DNA of 64,000 nucleotides from NCBI RefSeq assembly GCF_016405965.1, contig NZ_JAEFCD010000017.1, positions 1 to 64,000 on the forward strand. Direction: 5' to 3'. Shown here piece by piece: positions 27,496 to 36,546 of this stretch. Source of the DNA: Alteromonas sp. IB21 (GTDB lineage: Bacteria; Pseudomonadota; Gammaproteobacteria; Enterobacterales; Alteromonadaceae). Within the stretch, counting starts at the first letter, position 1; every line of letters begins with the position of its first letter. A model generated the notes under the pieces. It was given only the letters and a program-made list of their open reading frames with translations. It was not told the origin of the DNA and did no database searches. Made by a program: the position numbers and the translations under genes.

Positions 27496-27630
27496 GGCCA
27501 CTTTGATAGCTACTGAAAAGCGCGTGGCTCACACTTAATGCTTTATCTGCGATGTTAACGTCAGGGTCGAAAGTGATGCCCATCAGGATAGTGAAGCTTT
27601 AACGTACCGTCATGCGGGATAATAGGTGAC

Positions 27631-27665
27631 GAAAAAGATGGCCAGCACACATCGGCGCTGGCCAT
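27631..27665 (-). terminator. Intrinsic terminator of the alcohol dehydrogenase gene
   Basis: A 9-bp stem ATGGCCAGC with its complement and a 10-nt loop is followed on the minus strand by CTTTTTCG. It lies 32 bp after the stop codon of the quinoprotein gene and insulates it from pedF. Confidence 0.8.
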
Positions 27666-27696
27666 GCATTTAGCACTGTTTGACGCTCATCGAAGA

Positions 27697-29484
27697 TTAG
27701 TTTTTTGCCACCTGCTGATAACGCTTAGGCAATTTAAACGTCCACACGGTGCCGCCTTGGTTGAAATGCTTCACGCGTTTTGCAACTTCACCACCCCACA
27801 AAGGCACTGCGCCGCCCCATCCAGATAGTACAGAGATGTACTGCTCACCATCCATTTCCCATGTCACTGGAGAGCCAACAATACCTGAGCCAGTTTGGAA
27901 CTTGTAAACCACTTCGCCGGTCTTGTCGTCAAAGGCCATGAGATAACCTTCAGGATTGCCAGTCCACACCAAGCCACCGCCGGTGGTTAACACCCCGCCC
28001 CAAAGCGGTGAATAGTTATTATAGCGCCACACGGTTTTGCCAGTTTTAGGGTCAATCGCTTTAAGCACACCAATAAAGTCTTCGTTCACTGATTTAATGG
28101 TAAAACCAGCACCTAGATACGCCGCCCCTTTTTTATAGGACGTAGGCTCGTTCCAAATATCCATTTCCCATTCGTTTGAAGGTACATAGAAGAGTTCGGT
28201 ATCTTTTGAATAGGCCATTGGCATCCAGTTCTTACCGCCTAAGAACGCTGGGCGCGCTACTACTTGCTCACCTTGTTTACCATCAGCAGATTGCGCTGGG
28301 CTTCCTGGGCGATTTTCTTCAATGTAGATAGGTCGACCTTTTTCATCGAGTCCCTTTGCCCAGTTTACTTTGTCAACAAACGGGAAGCCGCGAATAAAGT
28401 CACCGTTCTCACGGTTTAGTACGTAGAAAAAGCCATTTCTATCGGCCGTGGCCGCCGCTTTCACTGTCTTGCCGTTTTCTTGATAATCAAACGAGATAAG
28501 CTCGTTTACACCGTCGAAATCCCAACCATCGTGTGGCGTAGTTTGGAAGTGCCACACAATCTTACCTGTATTAGGGTCGATAGCTAAGCGTGACGACGAG
28601 AAGTAGTTATCGCCAGGGCGTAAGTGAGAGTTCCAAGGTGCAGGGTTACCTGTACCAAAGAAAAGCAAGCCTGTATCAGTGTCATATGTGCCACCTAGCC
28701 ATGTAGCTGCGCCACCAGTTTTCCATAAATCAGCAGGCCATGTTTTACCTGGTGCACCGCCTGAAATACCATTTTCGGTTTTCTTACCGTCTTTCCAAAG
28801 GTAACCCATGTGCCCTTCAACGGTAGGTCTAACCCACAGCTGTTTGCCAGACTTCGCGTCGTAAGCATACACTTTACCCACGATACCGAACTCACCACCC
28901 GAAATCCCTGTAATGACTTTTCCGTCAACAACGATAGGTGCAGCAGTAATGGCGTAGCCCGCACGGTAGTCTTCAACTTTCTTCGACCATACTGTCTTAC
29001 CCGTATCTTTATCCAGTGCCACCAACTTGGCATCCAAGGTGCCGAATATGACCAGATTATCGTAAAGCGCGACGCCGCGGTTTATCACGTCACAGCAAGG
29101 CATTATGCCGTCTGGCAAACGCGCCTCATATTGCCATAGCTCTTCACCGGTTCTCGCATCGATGGCCCACACCCTAGAGTAAGATCCGGTTACATACATC
29201 ACGCCATCTTTCACCAAAGGCTGCGATTCTTGACCCCTCTGCTTTTCACCACCTAATGAGAAGGCCCATACGGGGCGTACTTCTTCTACTGTATCGCGGT
29301 TAATAGCGGTTAGCGGGCTATAGCGCTGAGCTTTCAAGCCCATTCCATACGTCACTATGTCGTCAGTGGTAACGTGGTCATTCTGAATATCTTTGTCGGT
29401 GACAACAGCATGGACAGGAGTTAACGCACTTGCACAAATCAACATAGATAGGGCAAGTTTTTTAATTGGCATATTATTATTCAT
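27697..29484 (-). CDS. PQQ-dependent alcohol dehydrogenase with lanthanide-type Asp-x-Asp active site
   Basis: A periplasmic eight-bladed propeller quinoprotein (595 residues from this start) oxidising ethanol or other alcohols to aldehydes, with electrons to the PedF cytochrome. The ATG at 29484 follows AGGAACC and gives a standard signal peptide; an upstream ATG at 29511 is less likely. Visible features are tryptophan-docking repeats, a vicinal Cys-Cys pair in Met-Pro-Cys-Cys-Asp, the metal ligand Asn in Gly-Thr-Gly-Asn-Pro-Ala-Pro-Trp, and, 42 residues later, the catalytic Asp in Trp-Asp-Phe-Asp-Gly (D322). D324, two residues on, is Ala in calcium-type MxaF and Asp in XoxF/PedH-type lanthanide enzymes. 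The family is certain; metal use is inferred from D324. Confidence 0.93.
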   Translation of the reverse strand: MNNNMPIKKLALSMLICASALTPVHAVVTDKDIQNDHVTTDDIVTYGMGLKAQRYSPLTAINRDTVEEVRPVWAFSLGGEKQRGQESQPLVKDGVMYVTGSYSRVWAIDARTGEELWQYEARLPDGIMPCCDVINRGVALYDNLVIFGTLDAKLVALDKDTGKTVWSKKVEDYRAGYAITAAPIVVDGKVITGISGGEFGIVGKVYAYDAKSGKQLWVRPTVEGHMGYLWKDGKKTENGISGGAPGKTWPADLWKTGGAATWLGGTYDTDTGLLFFGTGNPAPWNSHLRPGDNYFSSSRLAIDPNTGKIVWHFQTTPHDGWDFDGVNELISFDYQENGKTVKAAATADRNGFFYVLNRENGDFIRGFPFVDKVNWAKGLDEKGRPIYIEENRPGSPAQSADGKQGEQVVARPAFLGGKNWMPMAYSKDTELFYVPSNEWEMDIWNEPTSYKKGAAYLGAGFTIKSVNEDFIGVLKAIDPKTGKTVWRYNNYSPLWGGVLTTGGGLVWTGNPEGYLMAFDDKTGEVVYKFQTGSGIVGSPVTWEMDGEQYISVLSGWGGAVPLWGGEVAKRVKHFNQGGTVWTFKLPKRYQQVAKN

Positions 29485-29594
29485 AACGGTTCCTAGTTGC
29501 ATGTAGGCCATAAACGGTCTGTTTCAGACTATTCGTTAGGATTAGCATAGCTAGGGGGGATGTTAATGCCTATGCAACAGCGGAGTGATTTGAC

Positions 29595-29610
29595 TCCTCC
29601 TTTAGGAGGA
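29595..29610 (-). promoter_or_regulatory. PQQ-regulon palindrome, copy 2 (alcohol dehydrogenase)
   Basis: TCCTCCTTTAGGAGGA is a perfect palindrome (7-bp arms, 2-bp centre), 111 bp upstream of the preferred dehydrogenase start codon. On its left, GATTTGAC is shared with copy 6 upstream of the aldehyde dehydrogenase gene. Confidence 0.82.
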
Positions 29611-29767
29611 GGAATGAAGGGGAGCTTTCCTTTTGCGTAACGCCTCTTCGCTTTTACCTTTTTGGGTTTTTACGCCTTTACGAAGCAGGGTGTTATTGAT
29701 CAGAATACTAGAAATAAAAAGACTGCTGTTCGGAAAGCTATTGTAGAGAATGATATAGCTCAGCGTG

Positions 29768-30655
29768 CTATTGACCAGAATAATAGGGCGGTATTTCATA
29801 AATGGTTTTGTATTTTTCAAATAGCCGTTGCATATCGCCCTCTACCACCATTCGCGTAATTACATCACCAATTTCATAGCCAAGCGCGCGATAATTAGTG
29901 TGTACAGCAAGTCCTATATCCCACTTTTGCTTTCCTATGAGCGGAAACGCGTTGCTCGCAAGGCGATATTGCTCATTATCAACAAACTGACTGAGGTAGG
30001 ATATTTGCGAGCGCAATCCCATTACCGCTTCGACGGTTCCTGCTTTCATCGCGTCAAACGCTTCTGCGTTTGAGCCATAGTGCGATGTTTTTTCTCGCAA
30101 TCGGCCGCCAAACGCTGACGTTAAGTAAAAGTGGGGAATGCTGTCTATTTCCGCACCAATCGTGTGATACTGAAACATGCCCATGGTTTCCACTTCGGGC
30201 AAGGTTTGCGTGTTGTGAATGATTTGCCAGCTTTCACGGTGATATGGGGCAAACATATGAACAAGCTCATTAACCAACAAGCCCACGTCGTCACGTTTTT
30301 GAGAAAAGCTAGGATCGTAAGGCGCACGCATCATCACATCGGCCTTAATTCGGTGGATAATATGGCCCTTCCATAGGTAATTCCTGAAGTCGTCTTCTGT
30401 CGTTTCACCTGGTGTCATCCATATCAGTTCTAGCTCAACACCAAGGGCGCTCGCGATTTCACGGGCTATATCAACATCAATGCCTGTGGGGCTGTCGTTT
30501 TCAATAAGGGAAAAGGGAGGATAGTCGGTGTACACCGCAATTCTTATTAAACCGCTATCTTTAATATCGTCTAACGATCTTGCCTCCCCAAACGCAGAAA
30601 CCGTTATCAGGGATAAAAAAAAGAAAATAAAGCGAAAAGGTTTAACTAACTGCAC
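29768..30655 (-). CDS. Quinoprotein-associated extracellular solute-binding protein
   Basis: A 295-residue periplasmic binding protein of the SBP_bac_3 fold, with a signal peptide to about residue 24 and the mature start Leu-Ile-Arg-Ile-Ala-Val-Tyr-Thr-Asp-Tyr-Pro-Pro-Phe-Ser. A distinctive Tyr-Leu-Trp-Lys-Gly segment and an Ala-Asp-Val-Met-Met-Arg-Ala-Pro-Tyr-Asp motif match the subgroup found beside PQQ dehydrogenases (MoxJ/XoxJ-like). Members are thought to assist maturation or activation of the dehydrogenase rather than transport. Start is GTG at 30655, after AAGTGGG. It shares a bidirectional operator with the divergent ABC cluster and reads toward the dehydrogenase gene, from which a 284-bp gap separates it. 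Confidence 0.85.
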   Translation of the reverse strand: MQLVKPFRFIFFFLSLITVSAFGEARSLDDIKDSGLIRIAVYTDYPPFSLIENDSPTGIDVDIAREIASALGVELELIWMTPGETTEDDFRNYLWKGHIIHRIKADVMMRAPYDPSFSQKRDDVGLLVNELVHMFAPYHRESWQIIHNTQTLPEVETMGMFQYHTIGAEIDSIPHFYLTSAFGGRLREKTSHYGSNAEAFDAMKAGTVEAVMGLRSQISYLSQFVDNEQYRLASNAFPLIGKQKWDIGLAVHTNYRALGYEIGDVITRMVVEGDMQRLFEKYKTIYEIPPYYSGQ

Positions 30656-30740
30656 GGTTTACCCACTTATTGAAACGAACTTCTTATGCATACTAAGGGG
30701 TTAGCGAGATTTTACTAATGCTACTTTAGCGCCATAGCAT

Positions 30741-30756
30741 TCCTCCTTTAGGAGGA
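30741..30756. promoter_or_regulatory. PQQ-regulon palindrome, copy 3 (divergent)
   Basis: TCCTCCTTTAGGAGGA, identical to copy 2, lies between the divergent binding-protein gene (86 bp away) and the ABC cluster (84 bp to ATG 30840). A TATAAC hexamer at 30778 is centred 32 bp to the right, and TAAAAT is centred about 37 bp to the left on the other strand. It could therefore serve both promoters. Confidence 0.82.
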
Positions 30757-30839
30757 TGTTCTTCGGGAAAATTGCCATATAACCTTGTATCAGACAAACA
30801 GATATCGGCAAAAGCATGCAGCTGAGCTCGGGGTGGTAT

Positions 30840-32189
30840 ATGGCAAAGGGTGTAAAAAGCACGGTTGAAACACGATTAACCGGTAAGCGCGATCAAAGGC
30901 GCCTAATGTCACTCTTTTGTTGCATTCTGTTGTCGCTTTTAAACTGCGCACTAGCGTTTAGTGAAACACAACCTTCACAGTCTCAACGAGCTGCACCACA
31001 GGCCTCTTCCGCCATTATTCCCATTACCTACATAAAGTTTGCAGGCACATCGCCTCCAGGCACACCAGACTACTTAAAGGCACCAAGCAATCAGGGGGTG
31101 GCTGGTGCAAGCGTGGCGATAAGTGACGCCAATATCACGGGAAAATTTCTTGGCTATCAATTTGAGTTAACTGAAATCAGTGTGCCTTCTATCGGCGAAC
31201 TGCAAGCTTACTTAGCTCAAACACTTAAGAGCTCTAGTTTAAGTGCTAACACAAACCCTAAAGCAATAAGCAGCAATCGACAAAGCGACATCGCACCTAT
31301 TGTATTACTGGATATGCAAAGCAGTAATAACTCAGAGGCTGCTTCCATTGAACAGTTGATTTCAGCTGTTCAGGGTACGCTTCCTAATGCCGTATTTTTT
31401 AACGTAGCGAATAGCGATGATTTGCTGAGACAAAATGCATGTCGCCTGCCCTTGTTTCATACAATGCCCAGCTACCAGATGAAAGCCGACGCGCTAGCCC
31501 AGTGGCTTCGCACAAAACGTATTAACGAGATACTCGCGGTTTACGGAAAAACCGCTGACGACGCTGCATATCTAGCCGCGTTCAAACGCAGTGCTAAAAA
31601 ATTCAAACTTTCACTTGTTGAAACTAAACAGTGGCAGGAAAGTTTTGATTTACGCAGGGCTGCTTTTGCTGAAATTCCTCAATTTACGCGAACAAGACAA
31701 ACCTATCAGGCTGTTTTTACCGCCGATAGCGCGGCACAATTTGCGTATAGCCTCCCCTTTAACACGTATTATCCCGTACCTGTGGTAGGCGCTGCCGGCC
31801 TAAAAGCACTAGGTTGGCATTTTACCCACGAACAATGGGGCGCCCGTCAGCTTCAAAGCCGCTTTAACGACGGGTTTAACAGACACATGAATGAAGTCGA
31901 CTTCGCCGCGTACCTTGCGGTAATGGCAGTGGCAAATGCTGCGCAGCATGGAAGTGACTTAGAGCAGCAGGGAATACTTAACACCTTGCTTAGCGACGAC
32001 TACACGCTGGGTGCCTATAAAGGTCGTCCCCTTTCTATTCGCCCCCACACCCACCAATTTCGACAGCCTATTGCGCTGGCCCATGAAGACGCATTGGTGA
32101 CCCATGCGCCCCTTGAAGGCTTTCTTCACCAAACCAACGAACTGGATACATTAGGCGCAACACACACTACCTGTAAGGACAAGCTATGA
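30840..32189 (+). CDS. ABC transporter substrate-binding protein of the PQQ-alcohol dehydrogenase system
   Basis: An exported protein resembling branched-chain amino-acid/leucine-type binding proteins, of the family found only with PQQ alcohol dehydrogenases. The recognisable core starts with Ile-Thr-Tyr-Ile-Lys-Phe-Ala-Gly-Thr-Ser-Pro-Pro-Gly-Thr-Pro, and Phe-Phe-Asn-Val-Ala-Asn-Ser-Asp-Asp-Leu-Leu-Arg lies in the middle. The start is uncertain: ATG 30840 follows GGGGTGG, ATG 30816 is further upstream, and ATG 30906 would give a compact signal peptide behind AAAGGCG. The stop overlaps the beta-propeller gene by 4 bp. It begins an operon running to the aminopeptidase. The transported compound is unknown. 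Confidence 0.86.
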   Translation: MAKGVKSTVETRLTGKRDQRRLMSLFCCILLSLLNCALAFSETQPSQSQRAAPQASSAIIPITYIKFAGTSPPGTPDYLKAPSNQGVAGASVAISDANITGKFLGYQFELTEISVPSIGELQAYLAQTLKSSSLSANTNPKAISSNRQSDIAPIVLLDMQSSNNSEAASIEQLISAVQGTLPNAVFFNVANSDDLLRQNACRLPLFHTMPSYQMKADALAQWLRTKRINEILAVYGKTADDAAYLAAFKRSAKKFKLSLVETKQWQESFDLRRAAFAEIPQFTRTRQTYQAVFTADSAAQFAYSLPFNTYYPVPVVGAAGLKALGWHFTHEQWGARQLQSRFNDGFNRHMNEVDFAAYLAVMAVANAAQHGSDLEQQGILNTLLSDDYTLGAYKGRPLSIRPHTHQFRQPIALAHEDALVTHAPLEGFLHQTNELDTLGATHTTCKDKL

Positions 32190-33169
32190 GTTATCGCTTT
32201 GTACTGTTGCTTGGCAGTTTAATGGCAAATTTTGCCTTTGCACTTCCTCAAGCATTTGCATTTCCTCAAGCCTATGTCACTAACGAAAAAGACAACACCC
32301 TATCTGTGATTGATATGTCGACCTTTGATGTGGTTGAAACTATCGAGGTTGGCGAGCGGCCCCGTGGGTTTATTTTAAGTGCAGACCAGTCCCACGCGTA
32401 TATCTGTGCCTCTGATGCTGATCGAATTCAAATTATGGACTTGTCTACCCATTCCATAGTGGGCGATCTTCCCTCAGGTGCAGATCCTGAAACCATAGCA
32501 TTGCACCCTAACGGCACCACTATTTACACAGCCAATGAAGACGATGCCCTTCTTACCGTTATCGACATTCCAACGGCTCAGGTCATTTCTCAGATAGATG
32601 TAGGCGTAGAGCCTGAGGGGCTGGCTGTGAGTCACGACGGCAGCATGATGGTAGTCACATCAGAAACCACTAACATGGTGCACTGGATAGATACAGAAAC
32701 TCACGAAAATATTGCAAATAGCTTGGTTGATGCAAGACCCAGAGATGCTCACTTTACCAAGGATGACAAGTACCTTTGGGTAAGCTCGGAAATAGGTGGC
32801 ACCGTCAGTATTTTCGATACAGCCACCAAGCAAAAGGTGAAGACCCTGTCCTTTGCCATTAAGGGCGTTTATCGCGACAAGATTCAGCCAGTGGGTATTG
32901 TGCTTATGAAAGATAAGCCATACGCCTTTGTGGCGCTTGGCCCAGCGAATCGCATAGCGGTCATCAATACCGATACGTTCGAAGTAGAAGACTACATTTT
33001 GGTTGGGCGACGCGTTTGGCAATTAGCATTTAACCAGGATCAGTCTTTATTGCTGACCACTAACGGTGTGAGCGGCGATGTTTCTGTTATTAATACCCAC
33101 ACGTTAAACGTAGAGCATACGGTAAAAGTGGGGCGTTACCCTTGGGGCGTGGCGGTTAAATGGAAATAG
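32186..33169 (+). CDS. PQQ-dependent catabolism-associated YVTN beta-propeller protein
   Basis: A 327-residue exported seven-bladed propeller. The signal peptide ends around residue 28. YVTN-type repeats follow: Ala-Tyr-Val-Thr-Asn-Glu-Lys-Asp-Asn-Thr-Leu-Ser-Val-Ile-Asp at the start, and four or more further Val-Ile-Asp or Trp-Ile-Asp repeats at about 42-residue spacing. It belongs to the PQQ-associated propeller group and is encoded between the binding protein and the ATPase, overlapping the first by 4 bp and the second by 10 bp, so tight translational coupling is expected. The role is unknown; a periplasmic partner of the ABC system or dehydrogenase is likely. Confidence 0.87.
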   Translation: MSYRFVLLLGSLMANFAFALPQAFAFPQAYVTNEKDNTLSVIDMSTFDVVETIEVGERPRGFILSADQSHAYICASDADRIQIMDLSTHSIVGDLPSGADPETIALHPNGTTIYTANEDDALLTVIDIPTAQVISQIDVGVEPEGLAVSHDGSMMVVTSETTNMVHWIDTETHENIANSLVDARPRDAHFTKDDKYLWVSSEIGGTVSIFDTATKQKVKTLSFAIKGVYRDKIQPVGIVLMKDKPYAFVALGPANRIAVINTDTFEVEDYILVGRRVWQLAFNQDQSLLLTTNGVSGDVSVINTHTLNVEHTVKVGRYPWGVAVKWK

Positions 33170-33882
33170 CGGTTCAAGAGGTTTCACATCAGTACGGCAG
33201 CCACTGCGCGCTGGACAATATTAGCCTTTGCCTAAAGCCAGGCTTAACCATGCTGCTTGGGCCAAATGGCGCAGGCAAAAGTACGCTGTTTGCGCTTATT
33301 ACGGGCCTTCAAAAACTTACGCAAGGTAGTATTACCTTTGATGGTGCTAGCCTGTCTCAATCTCGCACAAGTATTATGGCGAAAATGGGCGTGGTATTTC
33401 AGCAAAGTACCTTAGATATCGACTTATCAGTAAAACAAAATTTGTCTTACTTTGCTTCGCTTCACGGCATAAGCACCGCTAGCGCGCTTTCGCATATTCA
33501 AGGTTTGCTCGACGAACTCGACCTCACTTCAAAGCTCAACACAAAAATTCGAAACTTAAATGGCGGTCACAGACGGCGGGTTGAGTTAGCGCGCTGCCTT
33601 ATTCACAAACCAACCTTGCTGCTGCTAGACGAGCCTACCGTTGGCCTAGACATAGAATCACGTCATCTTATTTTGCGGGTAGTACAGGCCCTAGCTCATT
33701 CACAAAACGTGAGCGTGCTATGGGCCACCCATTTATTTGAGGAAGTGAAGCACAATAACAATCTGATAGTCTTATCGAAGGGGCGAGTGTTGGCCCACGA
33801 TCAATACGAAGCATTGTTAGCCAAGTATCATCAACAAGATATTGAGCATCTTTGGCAGCATTTGATGAAGGAAGGCTCCTGA
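33160..33882 (+). CDS. ABC transporter ATP-binding protein of the PQQ-alcohol dehydrogenase system
   Basis: A 240-residue ABC ATPase. The Walker A motif is Gly-Pro-Asn-Gly-Ala-Gly-Lys-Ser-Thr (34-42), the Q-loop lies in Val-Val-Phe-Gln-Gln-Ser-Thr, and Walker B is Leu-Leu-Leu-Leu-Asp-Glu-Pro-Thr-Val-Gly-Leu-Asp with the switch His in Trp-Ala-Thr-His-Leu. The signature motif reads Leu-Asn-Gly-Gly-His-Arg-Arg-Arg instead of LSGGQ, a deviation seen in several ABC-2 exporters. It pairs with the ABC-2 permease encoded next (TGATG overlap), which suggests export rather than import despite the linked binding-protein-like component. Confidence 0.9.
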   Translation: MEIAVQEVSHQYGSHCALDNISLCLKPGLTMLLGPNGAGKSTLFALITGLQKLTQGSITFDGASLSQSRTSIMAKMGVVFQQSTLDIDLSVKQNLSYFASLHGISTASALSHIQGLLDELDLTSKLNTKIRNLNGGHRRRVELARCLIHKPTLLLLDEPTVGLDIESRHLILRVVQALAHSQNVSVLWATHLFEEVKHNNNLIVLSKGRVLAHDQYEALLAKYHQQDIEHLWQHLMKEGS

Positions 33883-34664
33883 TGTATTGGCGCTGTTTTG
33901 TGGGTGTACTCACCAGAGAGATGCTGAAGTTCTGGCAGCAGCGCACACGCCTGTTGAGTGCATTGGTGCGCCCATTACTTTGGCTATTTGTCTTTGCTGC
34001 GGGGTTTCGTTCGGCCTTGGGCCTTTCAATGACCGAGCCTTACGAGAGTTACATTTTATACGAAGAATACATTGTACCCGGGCTTGCCGCCATGATCGTA
34101 CTTTTTAATAGTATGCAAAGTTCACTGTCCATGGTGTACGACAGAGAAATGGGCAGCATGAAAGTATTGCTGTTAAGCCCGGTTCCCCGCCCTTTTCTGC
34201 TAGGCAGCAAGCTTATAGCCAACACCTTGGTAAGCGCTATTCAGGTATATATCTTCTTTGCTTTTGCGCTATTGCTAGATGTACGCTTATCTGCGTTCGG
34301 GTACCTTTATGCGCTGCCTGTTATCGCACTACTGTCATTGTTTTTAGGTTCGTTAGGCTTATTACTGGCAAACTATATTAAGCAGCTCGAAAACTTTGCA
34401 GGGGTAATGAACTTTGTCATTTTCCCATTGTTCTTTCTATCCAGCGCCTTATACCCGCTTTGGAAAATGCGTGAGGCCAGCGAATGGCTCTATCAAATTT
34501 GTGCCTTTAACCCCTTTAGTAGCGGCGTAGAATTATTGCGATTTGCGCTTTATGAAAAACTCGAGCACAACGCGCTTGCCGTTATACTTTGCCTTTCTGC
34601 TATCACGTTTATTTTTGCTGTCAGAAGCTTTCGCCCCAAAGCCTCAAAAGGGCGCTTCTCGTGA
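33882..34664 (+). CDS. ABC-2 type permease of the PQQ-alcohol dehydrogenase system (PedC-like)
   Basis: A 260-residue ABC-2 permease with six hydrophobic helices. The Met-Tyr-Trp-Arg-Cys-Phe start at 33882 overlaps the ATPase stop (TGATG) and has GGAAGG upstream, so I prefer it to an in-frame upstream start at 33852. The Gly-Ser-Met-Lys-Val-Leu-Leu-Leu-Ser-Pro-Val-Pro-Arg motif on the coupling helix and the Phe-Phe-Leu-Ser-Ser-Ala-Leu-Tyr-Pro-Leu segment are typical of drug/polysaccharide-type ABC-2 permeases. Relatives are annotated PedC in phenylethanol-degrading pseudomonads. Export of toxic aldehyde or acid intermediates is conceivable but unproven. Confidence 0.87.
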   Translation: MYWRCFVGVLTREMLKFWQQRTRLLSALVRPLLWLFVFAAGFRSALGLSMTEPYESYILYEEYIVPGLAAMIVLFNSMQSSLSMVYDREMGSMKVLLLSPVPRPFLLGSKLIANTLVSAIQVYIFFAFALLLDVRLSAFGYLYALPVIALLSLFLGSLGLLLANYIKQLENFAGVMNFVIFPLFFLSSALYPLWKMREASEWLYQICAFNPFSSGVELLRFALYEKLEHNALAVILCLSAITFIFAVRSFRPKASKGRFS

Positions 34665-36523
34665 TAAAAGCAAACCTAATTTGGGCTGATGAAAGCAATA
34701 AAAGTAAAACGCTAGACGACAGTGACTGCTTACTTATTTTAACTACGCCCGAGTTATTAGCGAGCCAACTAGTTCACTTTTCAACACCCGCTAAGACATA
34801 CATTGAGCAGGTTTTTGACGATGAAGGTTTTGCAGGAAATAAAGGCCAATGTGTATTAGTACAAGGCCTTAAGGCGTTTAAAACAAGTTACATCTCAGAC
34901 ACTGAAAACAGCGGAAAAAACAAAATTAGCCAACAATTAGCTGATGTAAAACGGGTGCTGTTTTATGGTATAGATCTTCCGCTTTTTGAAGCGTCAGATG
35001 CCCCCAATTCCTCTAGCCGTGCCTCGATTTTATCTAAAACTAATGACCCCTCCATGGTTAACCGCTTAAGCTACGCTAGCGATTCAAATTCTGCGTTTAA
35101 TTCAAAAAGCACCAGTGACGTGAACCAAACTAACGCGCTAGCTTTTCGCTATGCAGAACAGCAGTTCGATGCATTGTTTAAAAAGCTCGAAAGCGTGTCG
35201 GTAACCTTGGAAAAACTGTCGCTAATTGCGCTTTCTATCACTGAAACAACAAGAAGTGACCCCGTAAACACTATTGCGAGCCATCGACAATTTTTGAGTG
35301 CGTTACTTAGAAGCTATTTCAAACAGGGCTATCACTTTAGAGGCTATAAAACGAATAAAACGTCGGAACTCGATAATCGAATTCGCGATGCAAATAGCGA
35401 CGCGATCAGTGCAACCGGGAGTAGCACTGACAAAGAGAAAAATAATGTCGAGATTAGTGAGTACAACAACAATGGCACGCTGTCTCTTGCATTAGATGCA
35501 AACCGTTTTAATGACGCACAAAAGCGTCTCGTTTCACACACTATTGCCTATGAATCAGCCCTTAATGCCGCGATGACCTGGGCTAAAGATCTCGCTCACA
35601 TGCCGGCCAACTTATGTACGCCGTATTATTTGGCCGAACAAGCTCAGCATCTGGCGCAAACCTTTAATTCGGTGTCTTGCGATATCCTCAATGAAAGTAC
35701 GCTGCAGCAGTTAGGCATGAACGGTTATTTAGCGGTAAATGCTGGTTCACAGTTTTCAGCCACCATGCCTATTCTTCGCTATACAGCCAAAGGTTTAAAG
35801 AATTCACCGCCAGTAGTGCTAATTGGCAAGGGCGTCACATTTGACAGCGGCGGCATCACGTTAAAACGCAGCCCGGATATGCGCCATATGATTTACGACA
35901 TGGCAGGCGCAGGTTGCGTATTAGGCGTTATTCAAGCTGTTGCCACACTAGGGTTGAATGTAAATATTATTGGTATTGTGGCAAGCGCCGATAATGCGAT
36001 TGATGGCAAAGCTTATCGTCCGGGTGACATTATTACTATGCACGCAGGAAAAACCGTGGAAGTAATGAGCACCGATGCAGAGGGGCGTATGCTTATGGCC
36101 GATGCAATCAGCTACGCGAAACAGTTCTCCCCTTCCGTTATTATTGATGTAGCAACCCTAACCGGCGCGGCCATTAGCGCACTGGGGCACAAGGCCAGTG
36201 CGCTTTTTAGCAACTCTTCTGCGCTTGAAAGCGCATTAATTGAAGCTGGGGAACTGGCTAATGACAGGTGCTGGCCTTTTCCACTTTGGCCAGAATATCA
36301 AGACGCCATCACTTCTCAACACGCGGATATGATGAATACGGGCATAAACTCTCCTGGTGCTATTTCGGCAGGCTGCTTTCTCTCTCGATTTGCTGACGGC
36401 ACACCATGGGCTCATCTCGATGTAGCAGGAACCGCTTTTACCTACACCAAATCGTTGTCGGCAACCGGCCGCCCTATTCCTTTACTTTTATCTTATTTAA
36501 GCCGCTGCGCTAATCAAAAATAA
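34661..36523 (+). CDS. M17 leucyl aminopeptidase-family protein in the PQQ cluster
   Basis: A 620-residue cytosolic M17 peptidase. I choose GTG 34661 because it overlaps the permease stop by 4 bp (GTGA). The N-terminal half is poorly conserved and rich in Ser/Asn/Lys. The C-terminal catalytic half (from about residue 300) has the two-metal site: Gly-Lys-Gly-Val-Thr-Phe-Asp-Ser-Gly-Gly, Asp in Met-Ala-Gly-Ala/Asp region, Ser-Thr-Asp-Ala-Glu-Gly-Arg-Met-Leu (usually Asn-Thr-Asp-Ala-Glu-Gly-Arg), and Val-Ala-Thr-Leu-Thr-Gly-Ala. A cytosolic exopeptidase translated with the ABC system just before pqqA could finish trimming the PqqA-derived Glu-Tyr product; this is inference. Confidence 0.85.
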   Translation: MIKANLIWADESNKSKTLDDSDCLLILTTPELLASQLVHFSTPAKTYIEQVFDDEGFAGNKGQCVLVQGLKAFKTSYISDTENSGKNKISQQLADVKRVLFYGIDLPLFEASDAPNSSSRASILSKTNDPSMVNRLSYASDSNSAFNSKSTSDVNQTNALAFRYAEQQFDALFKKLESVSVTLEKLSLIALSITETTRSDPVNTIASHRQFLSALLRSYFKQGYHFRGYKTNKTSELDNRIRDANSDAISATGSSTDKEKNNVEISEYNNNGTLSLALDANRFNDAQKRLVSHTIAYESALNAAMTWAKDLAHMPANLCTPYYLAEQAQHLAQTFNSVSCDILNESTLQQLGMNGYLAVNAGSQFSATMPILRYTAKGLKNSPPVVLIGKGVTFDSGGITLKRSPDMRHMIYDMAGAGCVLGVIQAVATLGLNVNIIGIVASADNAIDGKAYRPGDIITMHAGKTVEVMSTDAEGRMLMADAISYAKQFSPSVIIDVATLTGAAISALGHKASALFSNSSALESALIEAGELANDRCWPFPLWPEYQDAITSQHADMMNTGINSPGAISAGCFLSRFADGTPWAHLDVAGTAFTYTKSLSATGRPIPLLLSYLSRCANQK

Positions 36524-36546
36524 GCAATAAATCATCAAAATTCATG

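Noticed and set aside
27401-27583. A 60-codon frame ending with a TAATG overlap at the pedF start
   Set aside because: It covers the regulon palindrome and promoter region, has no ribosome site or recognisable sequence, and the overlap occurs by chance with the TTAATGATG context.
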